Source: Dechloromonas sp. (GTDB lineage: Bacteria > Pseudomonadota > Gammaproteobacteria > Burkholderiales > Rhodocyclaceae). From it: a stretch of 64,000 nucleotides of DNA. The translations under genes and the position numbers were made by a program. The notes beneath the pieces were generated by a model. The model did not search any database, was not told the origin of the DNA, and saw nothing but the letters and a program-made list of their open reading frames with translations. How positions within the stretch are numbered: position 1 is the first letter of the stretch; every line of letters starts with the position of its first letter. Where the stretch lies: assembly GCA_016791065.1 (NCBI GenBank), contig JAEUOD010000119.1, forward strand, positions 22,043 to 86,042, given 5' to 3'. This document shows positions 35,340-43,086 of this stretch, in pieces.

Positions 35340-36743
35340 ATGAACCGAATTTCCTTTCAGCAAGGCATGTTCTTTGGCTTTGCACTGATCGTGCTGCTGC
35401 TCGGTGGTGCTGCGGTGGAAAGTTGGTTGGTGGTCGAACGATTGGTCGAGCAAAGCCGCAAGGCGAGCGACCAGGCCATTAATCTCATGGCCGGCCTTCA
35501 GGAATTGGGTGAGCGTACGGTCGACATTGAACGCAGCGCACGGCAATACATGGTGGTCGATGATCCGCTTTTCCGGCAGCGTTTCGAGGAGCATATGGCG
35601 CAGTCCCTGGCGCTGGTCGAACGAATGGAGGCGCATGGTGCGGATTCCGTTACGCCGCTGCTCGGCGGGTGGCGGATGGTGGCGGAGGCTTTGCGAGGAA
35701 GCCTGGAAAAGGGGCGAGGGCAGGCTGAGCTGACGCCTTTGCTGCTCAGGCAGGCTGAATTGAATGACTTGCTGAAACAGGCAGGTCAGCGCTGGATCGA
35801 GACTCAGAACAGCAACTTGCTCAAGCAACTGGATGAGAAGCGCCTGGAGTTGGGGGGGCGACTCATGGCGGCCTTGGGTGGTGCACCGCTGGTCGCGCTG
35901 GCCATGGCGTGGTGGTTGATTCGTCCCGTTCGCCAGCTTGAGCAGGCGATCAGCCGTCTTGGTGCCAATCGTTTCGAGGAGGCAATTCAGGTCGGCGGCC
36001 CGGCTGACTTGCGCCAGTTAGGTCATCGCCTTGATTGGCTGCGCCTGCGCCTTGCAGAACTGGAGGCGGATCGCGAGCGCAGTTTGCGCCACGTTTCACA
36101 TGAATTGAAGACGCCTCTTACGGCCTTGAAGGAGGGGGTAGCGCTCTTGCGCGAGGAGGTGCCAGGGCCGCTCGGGGAAAATCAGCGCGAGGTTGTCGAT
36201 ATTCTCCAGCACAACGTTGCCGCCCTCCAGCAGCAGATCGAGAACCTGCTCGGCTTGAATGCCATCGCTTTTGAGGCGCGTCGTCTGGACATTGCGCGTG
36301 TCGACCTCAATAAATTGATGGCCGAGGTGGTCATGCGCCGGGATTTTCATGCCCAGTCGCGCCAGCTCAAGGTTTCGGTGGCGATTTCGGGAAGTGCCAT
36401 CGCTTTGCTGGATGCGGAAAAAACAGCTGTCGTACTCGACAACCTTCTGTCCAACGCCATCGATTTCAGTCCGGAAGGAGGAGATATTCATCTTCTGGCA
36501 AGCCGCAACGGTGTCCTGTGCTTCGAGTGCATCGACCAGGGGCCAGGCATCGCCCCGGACGACATCGAGCGTATTTTCGATCCCTTCGTGCAGGGGCAGC
36601 GGGCAGCGCCGGTGCCGCGCCAGGGAAGCGGTGTTGGCCTGTCCATCGTGCGCGAACTGGTTCGTGCCATGGGGGGGCGCGTCGAAGCCCTCCCGGTGGA
36701 ACGCGGGGCTCATTTTCGTGTGGAATTACCTGATGAATCGTAA
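35340..36743 (+). CDS. glrK: Sensor histidine kinase of the GlrK/QseE type
   Basis: A 467-residue inner-membrane kinase. Transmembrane segments are at about 9-31 and 175-195, enclosing a periplasmic four-helix-type sensor of about 140 residues. Then come a HAMP-like region ('RPVRQLEQAISRLGANRFEEAI') and the HisKA box 'LRHVSHELKTPLTALKEGV' with His254 as acceptor. The HATPase_c boxes are N 'DNLLSNAIDFSP', G1 'CIDQGPGIAPDDIERIFDPF' and G2 'GSGVGLSIVRELV'. The gene order kinase, lipoprotein, sigma-54 regulator is that of qseE-qseG-qseF (glrK-yfhG-glrR), which detects envelope conditions. It overlaps the lipoprotein gene by 11 bases. Confidence 0.9.
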   Translation: MNRISFQQGMFFGFALIVLLLGGAAVESWLVVERLVEQSRKASDQAINLMAGLQELGERTVDIERSARQYMVVDDPLFRQRFEEHMAQSLALVERMEAHGADSVTPLLGGWRMVAEALRGSLEKGRGQAELTPLLLRQAELNDLLKQAGQRWIETQNSNLLKQLDEKRLELGGRLMAALGGAPLVALAMAWWLIRPVRQLEQAISRLGANRFEEAIQVGGPADLRQLGHRLDWLRLRLAELEADRERSLRHVSHELKTPLTALKEGVALLREEVPGPLGENQREVVDILQHNVAALQQQIENLLGLNAIAFEARRLDIARVDLNKLMAEVVMRRDFHAQSRQLKVSVAISGSAIALLDAEKTAVVLDNLLSNAIDFSPEGGDIHLLASRNGVLCFECIDQGPGIAPDDIERIFDPFVQGQRAAPVPRQGSGVGLSIVRELVRAMGGRVEALPVERGAHFRVELPDES

Positions 36744-37293
36744 GTTGCCATTTTCAATGCGGGTGCGCCTCGCGGGCGGGGTGCTTGGTCTTTGCCTGAC
36801 GCTCGGCCTTGTCGGGTGCGCCGGTACATCGGCGAATATTGCACCGCCGTTGCGCTACAGCGACCCGGGACCGATACCGGTACTCAATTACTATCACATG
36901 CTGTCGCGGATGACGGCTAACGAACTGGGGCGGGAGAGGATGGTGCTGGCTGCCTTGCCGTCGAGCCCGAATACCCAGATGCGAATGGCGATGCTGCTTG
37001 GGCATCCGCGAGGTCCGCTGGATTTGCCGAAGGCCACTGCCTTGCTGGAAAGTCTGATCAAATCGCCGGACCCGGAATCAATCAGCCTGCAGCCGCTGGC
37101 TCGATTGCTGGCCGATAGCTATATCGAACGGCAGCGCCTTGACGGCCTGGTCGAGCGGCAGGGCGGGCAAATCAGAGAAGGGCAGCGCAAAGCAGCCGAA
37201 TTGCAGGAGAAAATCGATGCCTTGGCCGATATCGAGCGGACGCTTCCAGCACGTTCACGTACCTCGCGTCCGGCAACGGGAGGGGCACGATGA
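36733..37293 (+). CDS. qseG: QseG-like outer-membrane lipoprotein
   Basis: A 186-residue lipoprotein: basic N-terminus, hydrophobic core and lipobox LVGCAG (lipidated Cys at about residue 30). The mature part is helical: 'RMAMLLGHPRGPLDLPKATALLESL' in parts, and a C-terminal coiled-coil 'RQGGQIREGQRKAAELQEKIDALADIE' in parts. In enterobacteria QseG interacts with the QseE/GlrK periplasmic domain and stimulates it. It overlaps the kinase gene by 11 bases and the regulator gene by 4, so the three are strictly co-translated. Confidence 0.82.
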   Translation: MNRKLPFSMRVRLAGGVLGLCLTLGLVGCAGTSANIAPPLRYSDPGPIPVLNYYHMLSRMTANELGRERMVLAALPSSPNTQMRMAMLLGHPRGPLDLPKATALLESLIKSPDPESISLQPLARLLADSYIERQRLDGLVERQGGQIREGQRKAAELQEKIDALADIERTLPARSRTSRPATGGAR

Positions 37294-38684
37294 GTGCGCT
37301 ATCGGAATCGGCCGCCCACATTCTCGTTGTCGACGATGACGAGGATATTCTCCGCCTCTTGGCCATCCGCCTCCGGGCGCGCGGCTTTCGGGTTTCGGCC
37401 GTAGGGTCGGCCGAGGAGGCCCTGGCGCGCATTGCGATTGACCCGCCGCGCGTCGTGGTCAGTGATGTGCGTTTGCCCGGTCGCGATGGCTTGGCGCTGT
37501 TTGAGGAAATTCGTGTCACCCGGCCGAGTCTGCCGGTCATTCTGCTGACAGCGCACGGCAATATCCCGGATGCAGTGGATGCCACTTCGCGGGGAGTCTT
37601 CGGTTACCTGACCAAGCCCTTCGATAGCCAGACGCTGCTCGGCAAGATCGATCAGGCGCTGCAGTTGTCGGCACCGACGACCGTTGGCGATGCTCAGGCA
37701 GCCAGCGGTTCGCCCGCTGCCGACTGGCAGGAAGGAATCGTTTATTGCAGTAGCCGGATGGCCGAACTGATGGCCGAGGCCCGTATGGTCGCGGCGTCGG
37801 ACGCGAGCGTCCTGATTCGCGGCGAAAGCGGCACCGGCAAGGAAGTGCTGGCGCGGGCCATTCACCGCGCCAGCCCCCGTGCCAAGGGGCCATTCGTCGC
37901 GATCAACTGTGGGGCCATTCCCGAGCAACTGCTGGAGTCCGAGTTATTCGGGCACCTCAAGGGGGCTTTCACCGGTGCCGGAACTGCGCGTGCCGGCCTC
38001 GTGCAGGCGGCCAACGGCGGCACGCTTTTCCTGGATGAAATTGGCGACATGCCGCTGACGCTTCAGGTCAAGCTGTTGCGTGTCCTGCAGGAGCGGGTCG
38101 TCCGTCCGGTCGGTTCAACTACGGCCGAGGCGGTGGATGTGCGGGTTCTCTCGGCAACCCACCGCGATCTCGATGCGGCGATGGCGCAAGGACAATTCAG
38201 GGAGGATCTCTATTATCGGCTCGATGTCGTATCGCTGACTCTGCCGCGCCTGGATCAACGGCGCGAGGATATTCCCTTGCTGGCCGCCCACTTCGTCCAG
38301 CAGGTTGCCGCCAAGTATGGCAAGCCAATCACCGGCTTTGCGCCGGACGCCCTCGAGGCATTGGCGACGGCCTCATGGCCGGGCAATGTTCGGCAGTTAT
38401 ATAACGTGGTGGAGCAGAGCTGCGCCTTGACCTCAACGCCGCTGATCCCGCTGTTGCTGGCCCAGCGCGCGATGCGGGTGCCGAGCATGGAGGCGTTGAG
38501 TTACGCCGAGGCCAAGCTGCGTTTCGAACGCAATTATCTGGTCCAACTGCTCAAGTTGACCGATGGGAATGTTGCTGACGCTGCGCGCATCGCCGATCGC
38601 AATCGCACCGAGTTCTACCGGTTGTTGCAGAAGCACGATCTGTCACCGGCGCTGTTTCGCGCTGCCGGAGGGGGCGAATCCTGA
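37290..38684 (+). CDS. glrR: Sigma-54-dependent response regulator of the GlrR/QseF type
   Basis: A 464-residue NtrC-class activator. The receiver domain has the acidic pocket 'VVDDDED' and phospho-acceptor Asp59 ([10 protein letters not shown]). The AAA+ domain has Walker A 'GESGTGKE' at 178-185 and the sigma-54 contact loop GAFTGA at 225-230. The C-terminal Fis-type HTH is '[25 protein letters not shown]' in parts. Its start overlaps the qseG stop (ATGA). Candidate targets with matching TGTC-N10-GACA sites and sigma-54 promoters flank the operon: bactofilin on one side and the BON protein on the other. Confidence 0.92.
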   Translation: MSALSESAAHILVVDDDEDILRLLAIRLRARGFRVSAVGSAEEALARIAIDPPRVVVSDVRLPGRDGLALFEEIRVTRPSLPVILLTAHGNIPDAVDATSRGVFGYLTKPFDSQTLLGKIDQALQLSAPTTVGDAQAASGSPAADWQEGIVYCSSRMAELMAEARMVAASDASVLIRGESGTGKEVLARAIHRASPRAKGPFVAINCGAIPEQLLESELFGHLKGAFTGAGTARAGLVQAANGGTLFLDEIGDMPLTLQVKLLRVLQERVVRPVGSTTAEAVDVRVLSATHRDLDAAMAQGQFREDLYYRLDVVSLTLPRLDQRREDIPLLAAHFVQQVAAKYGKPITGFAPDALEALATASWPGNVRQLYNVVEQSCALTSTPLIPLLLAQRAMRVPSMEALSYAEAKLRFERNYLVQLLKLTDGNVADAARIADRNRTEFYRLLQKHDLSPALFRAAGGGES

Positions 38685-38711
38685 GTGATGCTTTCCCGAT
38701 GGCCAAACAGC

Positions 38712-38729
38712 TGTCGCCGACAGACGACC
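38712..38729. promoter_or_regulatory. GlrR/QseF-type upstream activator site 3 (one mismatch)
   Basis: TGTC-GCCGACAGAC-GACC, 7 of 8 positions of TGTC-N10-GACA. The left half shares nine bases (TGTCGCCGA) with site 1. It is centred about 98 bases upstream of the predicted sigma-54 start for the BON gene. Confidence 0.55.
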
Positions 38730-38791
38730 ACGTTTCTGGTTTTTTCGATGGGGAATTATGTAAGTCATTGATAAGTTGCGATTAGTTTTTC

Positions 38792-38807
38792 TGGCACGGA
38801 GTTCGCA
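38792..38807 (+). promoter_or_regulatory. Sigma-54 (-24/-12) promoter for the BON-domain gene
   Basis: TGGCACG-GAGT-TCGCA matches the consensus TGGCACG-N4-TTGCA with one mismatch and correct GG-N10-GC spacing. Predicted start near 38818, 28 bases before the ATG. The -12 word TCGCA is identical to that of the bactofilin promoter. Confidence 0.8.
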
Positions 38808-38845
38808 TTGTTTGACGCGAACCTAATCCCAGGAAGGAATCACTC

Positions 38846-39187
38846 ATGATCAATCGCTCTCTTGCAACCTTCGCGATCTTTGCGGTCGGTACATTCAGCA
38901 GTCTTGCCCTGAGCGCTTTCGCTACCGATGGCCCGTCTGCTGCGCCTGTCATTTCCAGTGCTCCTGAAGGTATCGATCAGGCTCTCAATGACAAGGTCGA
39001 AACCTTGTTGCGGACTGATGTCGGCTTGGCTGGCTCGCAGTTTCGCGTTCAGGGCAGGGGGGGCGTGGTAACCGTGGGTGGAACCGTGCCCGACGAGCAT
39101 TCGTTGAGGCGCGCTCTCGATCTTGCTAGCGGCGTGCGCGGGGTGCGGGAAGTCCGCAACGCCATGGAGATCGACGCCCCAAAGTGA
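38846..39187 (+). CDS. Periplasmic BON-domain protein
   Basis: A 113-residue protein with a signal peptide (residues 1 to about 27, ending SAFA) and one BON domain: 'DKVETLLRTDVGLAGSQFRVQGRGGVVTVGGTVPDE' in parts, then 'ALDLASGVRGVREVRNAMEI'. BON domains bind phospholipid or envelope surfaces and occur in OsmY-type stress proteins. AGGAAGGA precedes the ATG. A sigma-54 promoter and a near-consensus GlrR site lie upstream and glrR ends 161 bases away, so it is a probable direct target of the system. Confidence 0.85.
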   Translation: MINRSLATFAIFAVGTFSSLALSAFATDGPSAAPVISSAPEGIDQALNDKVETLLRTDVGLAGSQFRVQGRGGVVTVGGTVPDEHSLRRALDLASGVRGVREVRNAMEIDAPK

Positions 39188-39211
39188 ATCGTTCACGCTG
39201 GACGGCCTTGC

Positions 39212-39478
39212 TTAGGCTACTTCCAGCGTGGCCAGCGGTGCTCCCTCGTCGACTGTATCTCCCGCAGTGACATGGATCTGGATGATCCGCCCGCGCTGCG
39301 GACTGGGAATGTCCAGCGCGACCTTGCCAGTTTCCAGCGTCAGCAGGTTTTCGTCACGCTCGATTGTGTCACCCACTTCGACCAGGATTTCGAGGATGAA
39401 GACCTGACCGCTGGCGCAAGAGCCGCAACTCTGCCAACACTCTGGATATCTGGGCATACGGACGACAAATTCCGACAT
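39212..39478 (-). CDS. Orphan lipoyl/biotinyl-carrier domain protein with a Cys cluster
   Basis: An 88-residue stand-alone lipoyl domain: 'ILVEVGDTIERDENLLTLETGKVALDIPSPQRGRI' in parts, with the modifiable Lys in ETGKVALD and the mirror-image half 'IHVTAGDTVDEGAPLATLEVA'. Unlike E2 domains, the N-terminal strand contains 'PECWQSCGSCASGQ', four closely spaced residues with three Cys. No dehydrogenase, glycine-cleavage or carboxylase gene is nearby. The MSEFVVRMP start at 39478 is used; the longer upstream frame runs through the tRNA gene and is not coding. Confidence 0.75.
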   Translation of the reverse strand: MSEFVVRMPRYPECWQSCGSCASGQVFILEILVEVGDTIERDENLLTLETGKVALDIPSPQRGRIIQIHVTAGDTVDEGAPLATLEVA

Positions 39479-39543
39479 CGAAATTTTCCGGAGAAAGGCT
39501 TGCATTCTACGCTTGCGTCCGTATAATGCGCGGCTCTGACAGC

Positions 39544-39620
39544 GCGCCCGTAGCTCAGTTGGATAGAGTATCTGGCTACGAACCAGAGGGTCGGGCGTTC
39601 GAATCGCTCCGGGCGCGCCA
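39544..39620 (+). tRNA. tRNA-Arg (anticodon ACG)
   Basis: A 77-base cloverleaf with acceptor stem GCGCCCG / CGGGCGC, D-loop GCTCAGTTGGATAGAGT, anticodon stem-loop CTGGCTACGAACCAG with ACG, T-arm GGGCGTTCGAATCGCTCC, discriminator G and an encoded CCA (39618-39620). Confidence 0.97.
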
Positions 39621-39636
39621 TTCAGAACATGCACTT

Positions 39637-39662
39637 AGGTCAATCTTCGGATTGGCCTTTTT
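39637..39662 (+). terminator. Rho-independent terminator of the tRNA-Arg gene
   Basis: 8-bp stem GGTCAATC / GATTGGCC (one G-T pair) closed by a TTCG tetraloop and followed by five T, 17 bases after the tRNA 3' end. Confidence 0.88.
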
Positions 39663-39710
39663 GCTTTCTGGGCGGTTGTTTGCGCTTGTGCTTTAGTGTC
39701 GTTTGTCGGG

Positions 39711-40274
39711 TCACTTGACGATTGCGCTGATGATCTCGATATCCCGCTCTTCGTGCTTCTTGCTGCCTGCCTTCGAATTTTGCTTGGCAGGGGTAGAGGT
39801 CTTGGCCTGTGATTTGCCGCTGGCAACGACCAAACTTTCTTCTTTTTTCTGGCTCGTCACTGATCTCTCCTTGGTCAAGCGTTCGCTTGGTCGTGACGGG
39901 GATGGAGTTTCCAGTTCCTTCTGCATCGTCTGGAAAATATTTCCGGTTGCTTTCTCGGAATGCCCGTTGGCAGTCTGGATATCGTTGCGAATGGTCGCGC
40001 TGCCTTCGCTCGGCGTGCGGATGATCGCGATCGGTGCTTGATCTGGGGTGCTAGGTTGCGCCTGCACTTCGCTGACTCGTTCAACCAACTGCACGGGGGG
40101 AATGGGGGAGGCTATCGTGTTGGCACTGTGCTGCATCGACCAGTAGAGCCAGATTCCTCCTCCGGCCAGCATGAGAAGGGCGAGTAGCCAGGCAACGATT
40201 GGGGGCTTTCCCGCATGGGGTGCGTTTGCCGGGAGCTTGCTGTTTTCTGGGGCCAGGTCGCTCAGGATACTCAT
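39711..40274 (-). CDS. Single-pass membrane protein of unknown function
   Basis: A 187-residue protein. A short cytoplasmic N-terminus (MSILSDLAPENSKLPANA) is followed by one transmembrane helix at about 26-47 (IVAWLLALLMLAGGGIWLYW). A long, low-complexity Ser/Thr/Lys/Pro-rich region follows, presumably periplasmic, ending in the compact motif 'EERDIEIISAIVK'. No family is recognised. It is divergent from the T6SS block across a 205-base AT-rich gap, so it might be an accessory gene of that island, but nothing else supports this. Confidence 0.6.
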   Translation of the reverse strand: MSILSDLAPENSKLPANAPHAGKPPIVAWLLALLMLAGGGIWLYWSMQHSANTIASPIPPVQLVERVSEVQAQPSTPDQAPIAIIRTPSEGSATIRNDIQTANGHSEKATGNIFQTMQKELETPSPSRPSERLTKERSVTSQKKEESLVVASGKSQAKTSTPAKQNSKAGSKKHEERDIEIISAIVK

Positions 40275-40479
40275 ATTTTCTCTCGTTCTGGGCTGGTAGG
40301 CGCTCGTTGTTTCAGGGCGCTTTTTTGAATGCGTACGGAATTTTCGGCTGATTATATTATGAAAATGGCAACATCAAGTTTCCATTCATTTGTATTAAAA
40401 TTGCGAATTACGATTTTTACGAGTGTTTTGTTTTTGCTCATTGGTGAGCCATTCGACGGTAATTTCATAAGGTTTTTGC

Positions 40480-41337
40480 GTGATTTTAGCTACGCTATTT
40501 GCGTATTTTTTGCTCGTTTCTGTGGGCATTGTGCTGCTCGTTTTTCCGGATTGCCGTGCCCGCCTGATTTCTGCATTGGGAAGTCTGGTCGAGGCGGGGC
40601 ATGGCCCGGTTGCGCGTCTTCTTCAGCGCCTTGCAATTGATGCCGGCAATCTGCGAGGTAATACCGCGAACAGGGTGTACAAGGTAAGGGATTTTGTTTC
40701 GGCATATCCGGCCGTGACAGCAGGGGCCTTGCTCATGCTTCTTGCCCCGTCTGTGTTGGCGCTCGTTATGCGAGGGCCTGCGGTATTCGAGTTTAGCGAC
40801 GATGCAACTGCTGCGGACCGGCAGATAGCAATTTTGCTTGCGGGCGAGCAACTGGTTCCGCCAGTTCCTCTGCCTCCGGAGGTTTTCCTCACCCGTGAGG
40901 TCGAGACGGTAAGGCCGGATATCGTGCATGCCAGCCGTAACTGGAATTTGCTGGATGCCGAGTTTACGCAGCGCCTGCTGGTTGTCTTCAAGTTGATGAA
41001 GGAGCGGTATGGCTACGACATGGTGCTGATTGAGGGATATCGCAGTCCAGAACGTCAGGCCAAGCTGCAGGAACAGGGCAGCCATGTGACGCAGGTGGGC
41101 GCCAATATGAGTTATCACCAGTACGGCTTAGCGGCGGACTCCGCATTTTTCCGCGATGGCAAGGTGGTGATTTCCGAACGCGATCCCTGGGCCATGCGGG
41201 GCTATCAGTTGTACGGCGAGGTTGCCGAGCAGGTCGGCCTGACCTGGGGCGGGCGCTGGAAGATGCAGGACTATGGGCATGTCGAGTTGCGTCGCAAGGG
41301 TGTCCTGGGGCGCCCGGCCAGTCAGGCCCTGCCATAG
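40480..41337 (+). CDS. tagX: TagX-like membrane M15/VanY peptidase of the T6SS
   Basis: A 285-residue inner-membrane protein with hydrophobic segments at about 1-22 and 72-96 and a C-terminal M15 (VanY-like) metallopeptidase domain. Zinc ligands are His213 and Asp220 in SYHQYGLAAD, and His267 in YGHVELR; 'GYRSPERQAKLQEQG' is the substrate-side motif. In Acinetobacter a protein with this topology, TagX, is a peptidoglycan endopeptidase required for T6SS, probably to let the apparatus pass the cell wall. It starts at a GTG with AAGG upstream and begins the first T6SS block, 29 bases before the PAAR gene. Confidence 0.75.
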   Translation: MILATLFAYFLLVSVGIVLLVFPDCRARLISALGSLVEAGHGPVARLLQRLAIDAGNLRGNTANRVYKVRDFVSAYPAVTAGALLMLLAPSVLALVMRGPAVFEFSDDATAADRQIAILLAGEQLVPPVPLPPEVFLTREVETVRPDIVHASRNWNLLDAEFTQRLLVVFKLMKERYGYDMVLIEGYRSPERQAKLQEQGSHVTQVGANMSYHQYGLAADSAFFRDGKVVISERDPWAMRGYQLYGEVAEQVGLTWGGRWKMQDYGHVELRRKGVLGRPASQALP

Positions 41338-41366
41338 CCAGCTATTTCGTTCGATTGGAGCTATTG

Positions 41367-41633
41367 ATGAGCAGACCATTCATTTTGTTGGGCGACAAGA
41401 CCGATCACGGTGGCGTCGTCATCTCCGCGTCCGAATCCACTGATTGCGATGGCAAGGGGATCGCCCGCATCGGGGATCGCGTTACCTGTCCACGCAAAGG
41501 ACATGGCAGCGTGACCACGATTGTGACGGGCGATCCGACGGCAATCATCGATGGTCGCCCGGCGGCACGCCATGGTGACAAGACTGCTTGTGGCGCTAGC
41601 CTGATCGCCAGCCAGTCGTTGACTACCGACTAG
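41367..41633 (+). CDS. PAAR-domain T6SS spike-tip protein
   Basis: An 88-residue single-domain PAAR protein that caps the VgrG spike: 'LLGDKTDHGGVVISAS', 'ARIGDRVTCPRKGHGSVTTIVTGDP' in parts and 'IIDGRPAARHGDKTACGASLI'. His and Cys residues at the tip form the zinc site. No C-terminal toxin extension, so it is a bare tip able to accept cargo through VgrG. TTGGAG precedes the ATG at 41367. Confidence 0.88.
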   Translation: MSRPFILLGDKTDHGGVVISASESTDCDGKGIARIGDRVTCPRKGHGSVTTIVTGDPTAIIDGRPAARHGDKTACGASLIASQSLTTD

Positions 41634-41651
41634 AACCTGGCAGCAGTCTTC

Positions 41652-43070
41652 ATGCGTTCGTCTTTCTTCAAGATACTCGGCGGCAGTTTGCTGACCTTTG
41701 CAGTCATCTGGGCTTTGGTGCTCGGATGGTGGCAATCAAACGACTATGAGCCGAGCAAGGTGGATCTTGCGCTCTATCTGGGGGCCTTGCCACTGGCTCT
41801 GGTAGGCGGTTTTCTCTTGCTACGTGGCTTCATCGAGCACTTGAAGACTCCCGTGATGCCCGCCGCGCCGGCTGTAGCGATTGCTGATGCTGATCCGCTG
41901 GCCGGAGATAAGGCACGGACAGCAGCCGAGGAAAGGGGTTTCGTGCTTGCCGTGCTGGATGCATTTGCCGTGGCGCCAGCCGGTGAGTCTGCCGATGACA
42001 TTCTGGCGGCGGTCGCTTCGGGCAAACGCCCGGAGCCGAGCACTCGGCTGACCGACGATGCGGGGTTCCCGATCTTTCTGGCTGAAGTGCCCAATCTCGA
42101 TACTGAAGCCATACGTGACCGACTGCTGGAAGATCAAGGAGTACTCCGCGGATTTGCCGACGATGAAGCACTATTGCGTATCTTGGCGCTGCTCGATGGC
42201 CTGGTCCCGCGGACTCGGGAAAAAGTTGGGGAGTTGATTGGGCGGAGTACCGAAAAGCTTCGGCTCCAAATTGTCTGGCTCGTGCCAGCGGGCTTTGATC
42301 CTTCCGACCTGACCGCCCTGCGGGCCTGGCTACACCGTAGTTACTGGCCAAATCTGGAGTTAACGGAATTTGATCTTGCCGTTGTATCGAGTGCCAATGA
42401 GGCCGAGTCCTTGCGTCAGGTCGACGAAATTATTCTGCGTACCAACCGCGATCCGGTCGGCAATGAACTGATTTTATTGATTGCTGCCGCCTCGGCGACC
42501 AATGAGAGGACAGTCGAGCAATGGGCCGGAGCAAACCTTCTGTTCTCGGCTACACATCAGGGGCGAAAAATTCCGGGCGAAGGTGCTGTTGCTCTGCTGC
42601 TGGCCAACCGTCGGCTCGCCGCTAGTCTTGACCCAGAGGCGAGCGTCCTGCTCAGCCGGGCGAGTCTCGGTGTGCGGGACAAGCCGCTGGATGCCGGCGG
42701 TCGTATCGGCGGCAAACTGCTCAACCAGTTGATCTCGGGTCTGCTGGATGTGACTCATACCGAAGCGGCTCAGATTAAAACCTTGGTGGCGGATACGGAT
42801 CACCGTGCCAACCACATGACCGAGGCGCTGGAGGGGTTGGGAGAGGCATTCGTGCATCTCGATCCCGCGACCGATTGTCTTGCCATCGGTACTGCAAATG
42901 GTGCGGTATCGCCGATTAGCAGCCTGATCGCACTGGCTTGTGCTTGCGGCAAGGTCATCACCGATCAGGCGCCTGTGCTTTGCGTGAGCAATCAGGATCC
43001 GACTGCCAGAGCAGCCATGCTGGCGATGCCGCTGGTAGCGGAAAACCCCGAGACACCCCGTATTTCTTGA
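41652..43070 (+). CDS. T6SS-associated membrane protein with a thiolase/ketoacyl-synthase-like C-terminal region
   Basis: A 472-residue protein with two N-terminal transmembrane helices (about 7-27 and 38-56), a linker, and a large soluble region. Segments such as 'PGEGAVALLLANRRLAASL', 'ADTDHRANHMTEALEGLGEAF' and 'CLAIGTANGAVSPISSLIALACACGKV' in parts recall the small-residue-rich strands of beta-ketoacyl synthases, but no Cys-His-His catalytic set is apparent. It sits between PAAR and tssM (16-base gap) in a T6SS operon and so is probably an inner-membrane accessory of the TssJLM complex. The function is unknown. Confidence 0.65.
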   Translation: MRSSFFKILGGSLLTFAVIWALVLGWWQSNDYEPSKVDLALYLGALPLALVGGFLLLRGFIEHLKTPVMPAAPAVAIADADPLAGDKARTAAEERGFVLAVLDAFAVAPAGESADDILAAVASGKRPEPSTRLTDDAGFPIFLAEVPNLDTEAIRDRLLEDQGVLRGFADDEALLRILALLDGLVPRTREKVGELIGRSTEKLRLQIVWLVPAGFDPSDLTALRAWLHRSYWPNLELTEFDLAVVSSANEAESLRQVDEIILRTNRDPVGNELILLIAAASATNERTVEQWAGANLLFSATHQGRKIPGEGAVALLLANRRLAASLDPEASVLLSRASLGVRDKPLDAGGRIGGKLLNQLISGLLDVTHTEAAQIKTLVADTDHRANHMTEALEGLGEAFVHLDPATDCLAIGTANGAVSPISSLIALACACGKVITDQAPVLCVSNQDPTARAAMLAMPLVAENPETPRIS

Positions 43071-43086
43071 TTGAAGCCCATTTCCG

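Noticed and set aside
39194-39230. CACGCTGG / CCAGCGTG inverted repeat at the convergent BON/lipoyl gene ends as a terminator
   Set aside because: The loop is 21 bases and no T-run follows on either strand; it also overlaps the lipoyl coding end. Possible mRNA structure only.
39340-39621. Minus-strand frame beginning MARPERFERPTLWF through the tRNA-Arg gene
   Set aside because: It is the antisense translation of the tRNA, a well-known false protein in databases. Its 3' part is out of frame with the real lipoyl-domain gene.
40329-40640. Plus-strand 103-codon frame ahead of and overlapping tagX
   Set aside because: It runs through the AT-rich leader and then overlaps tagX out of frame; no ribosome site and no protein-like pattern beyond a hydrophobic stretch.
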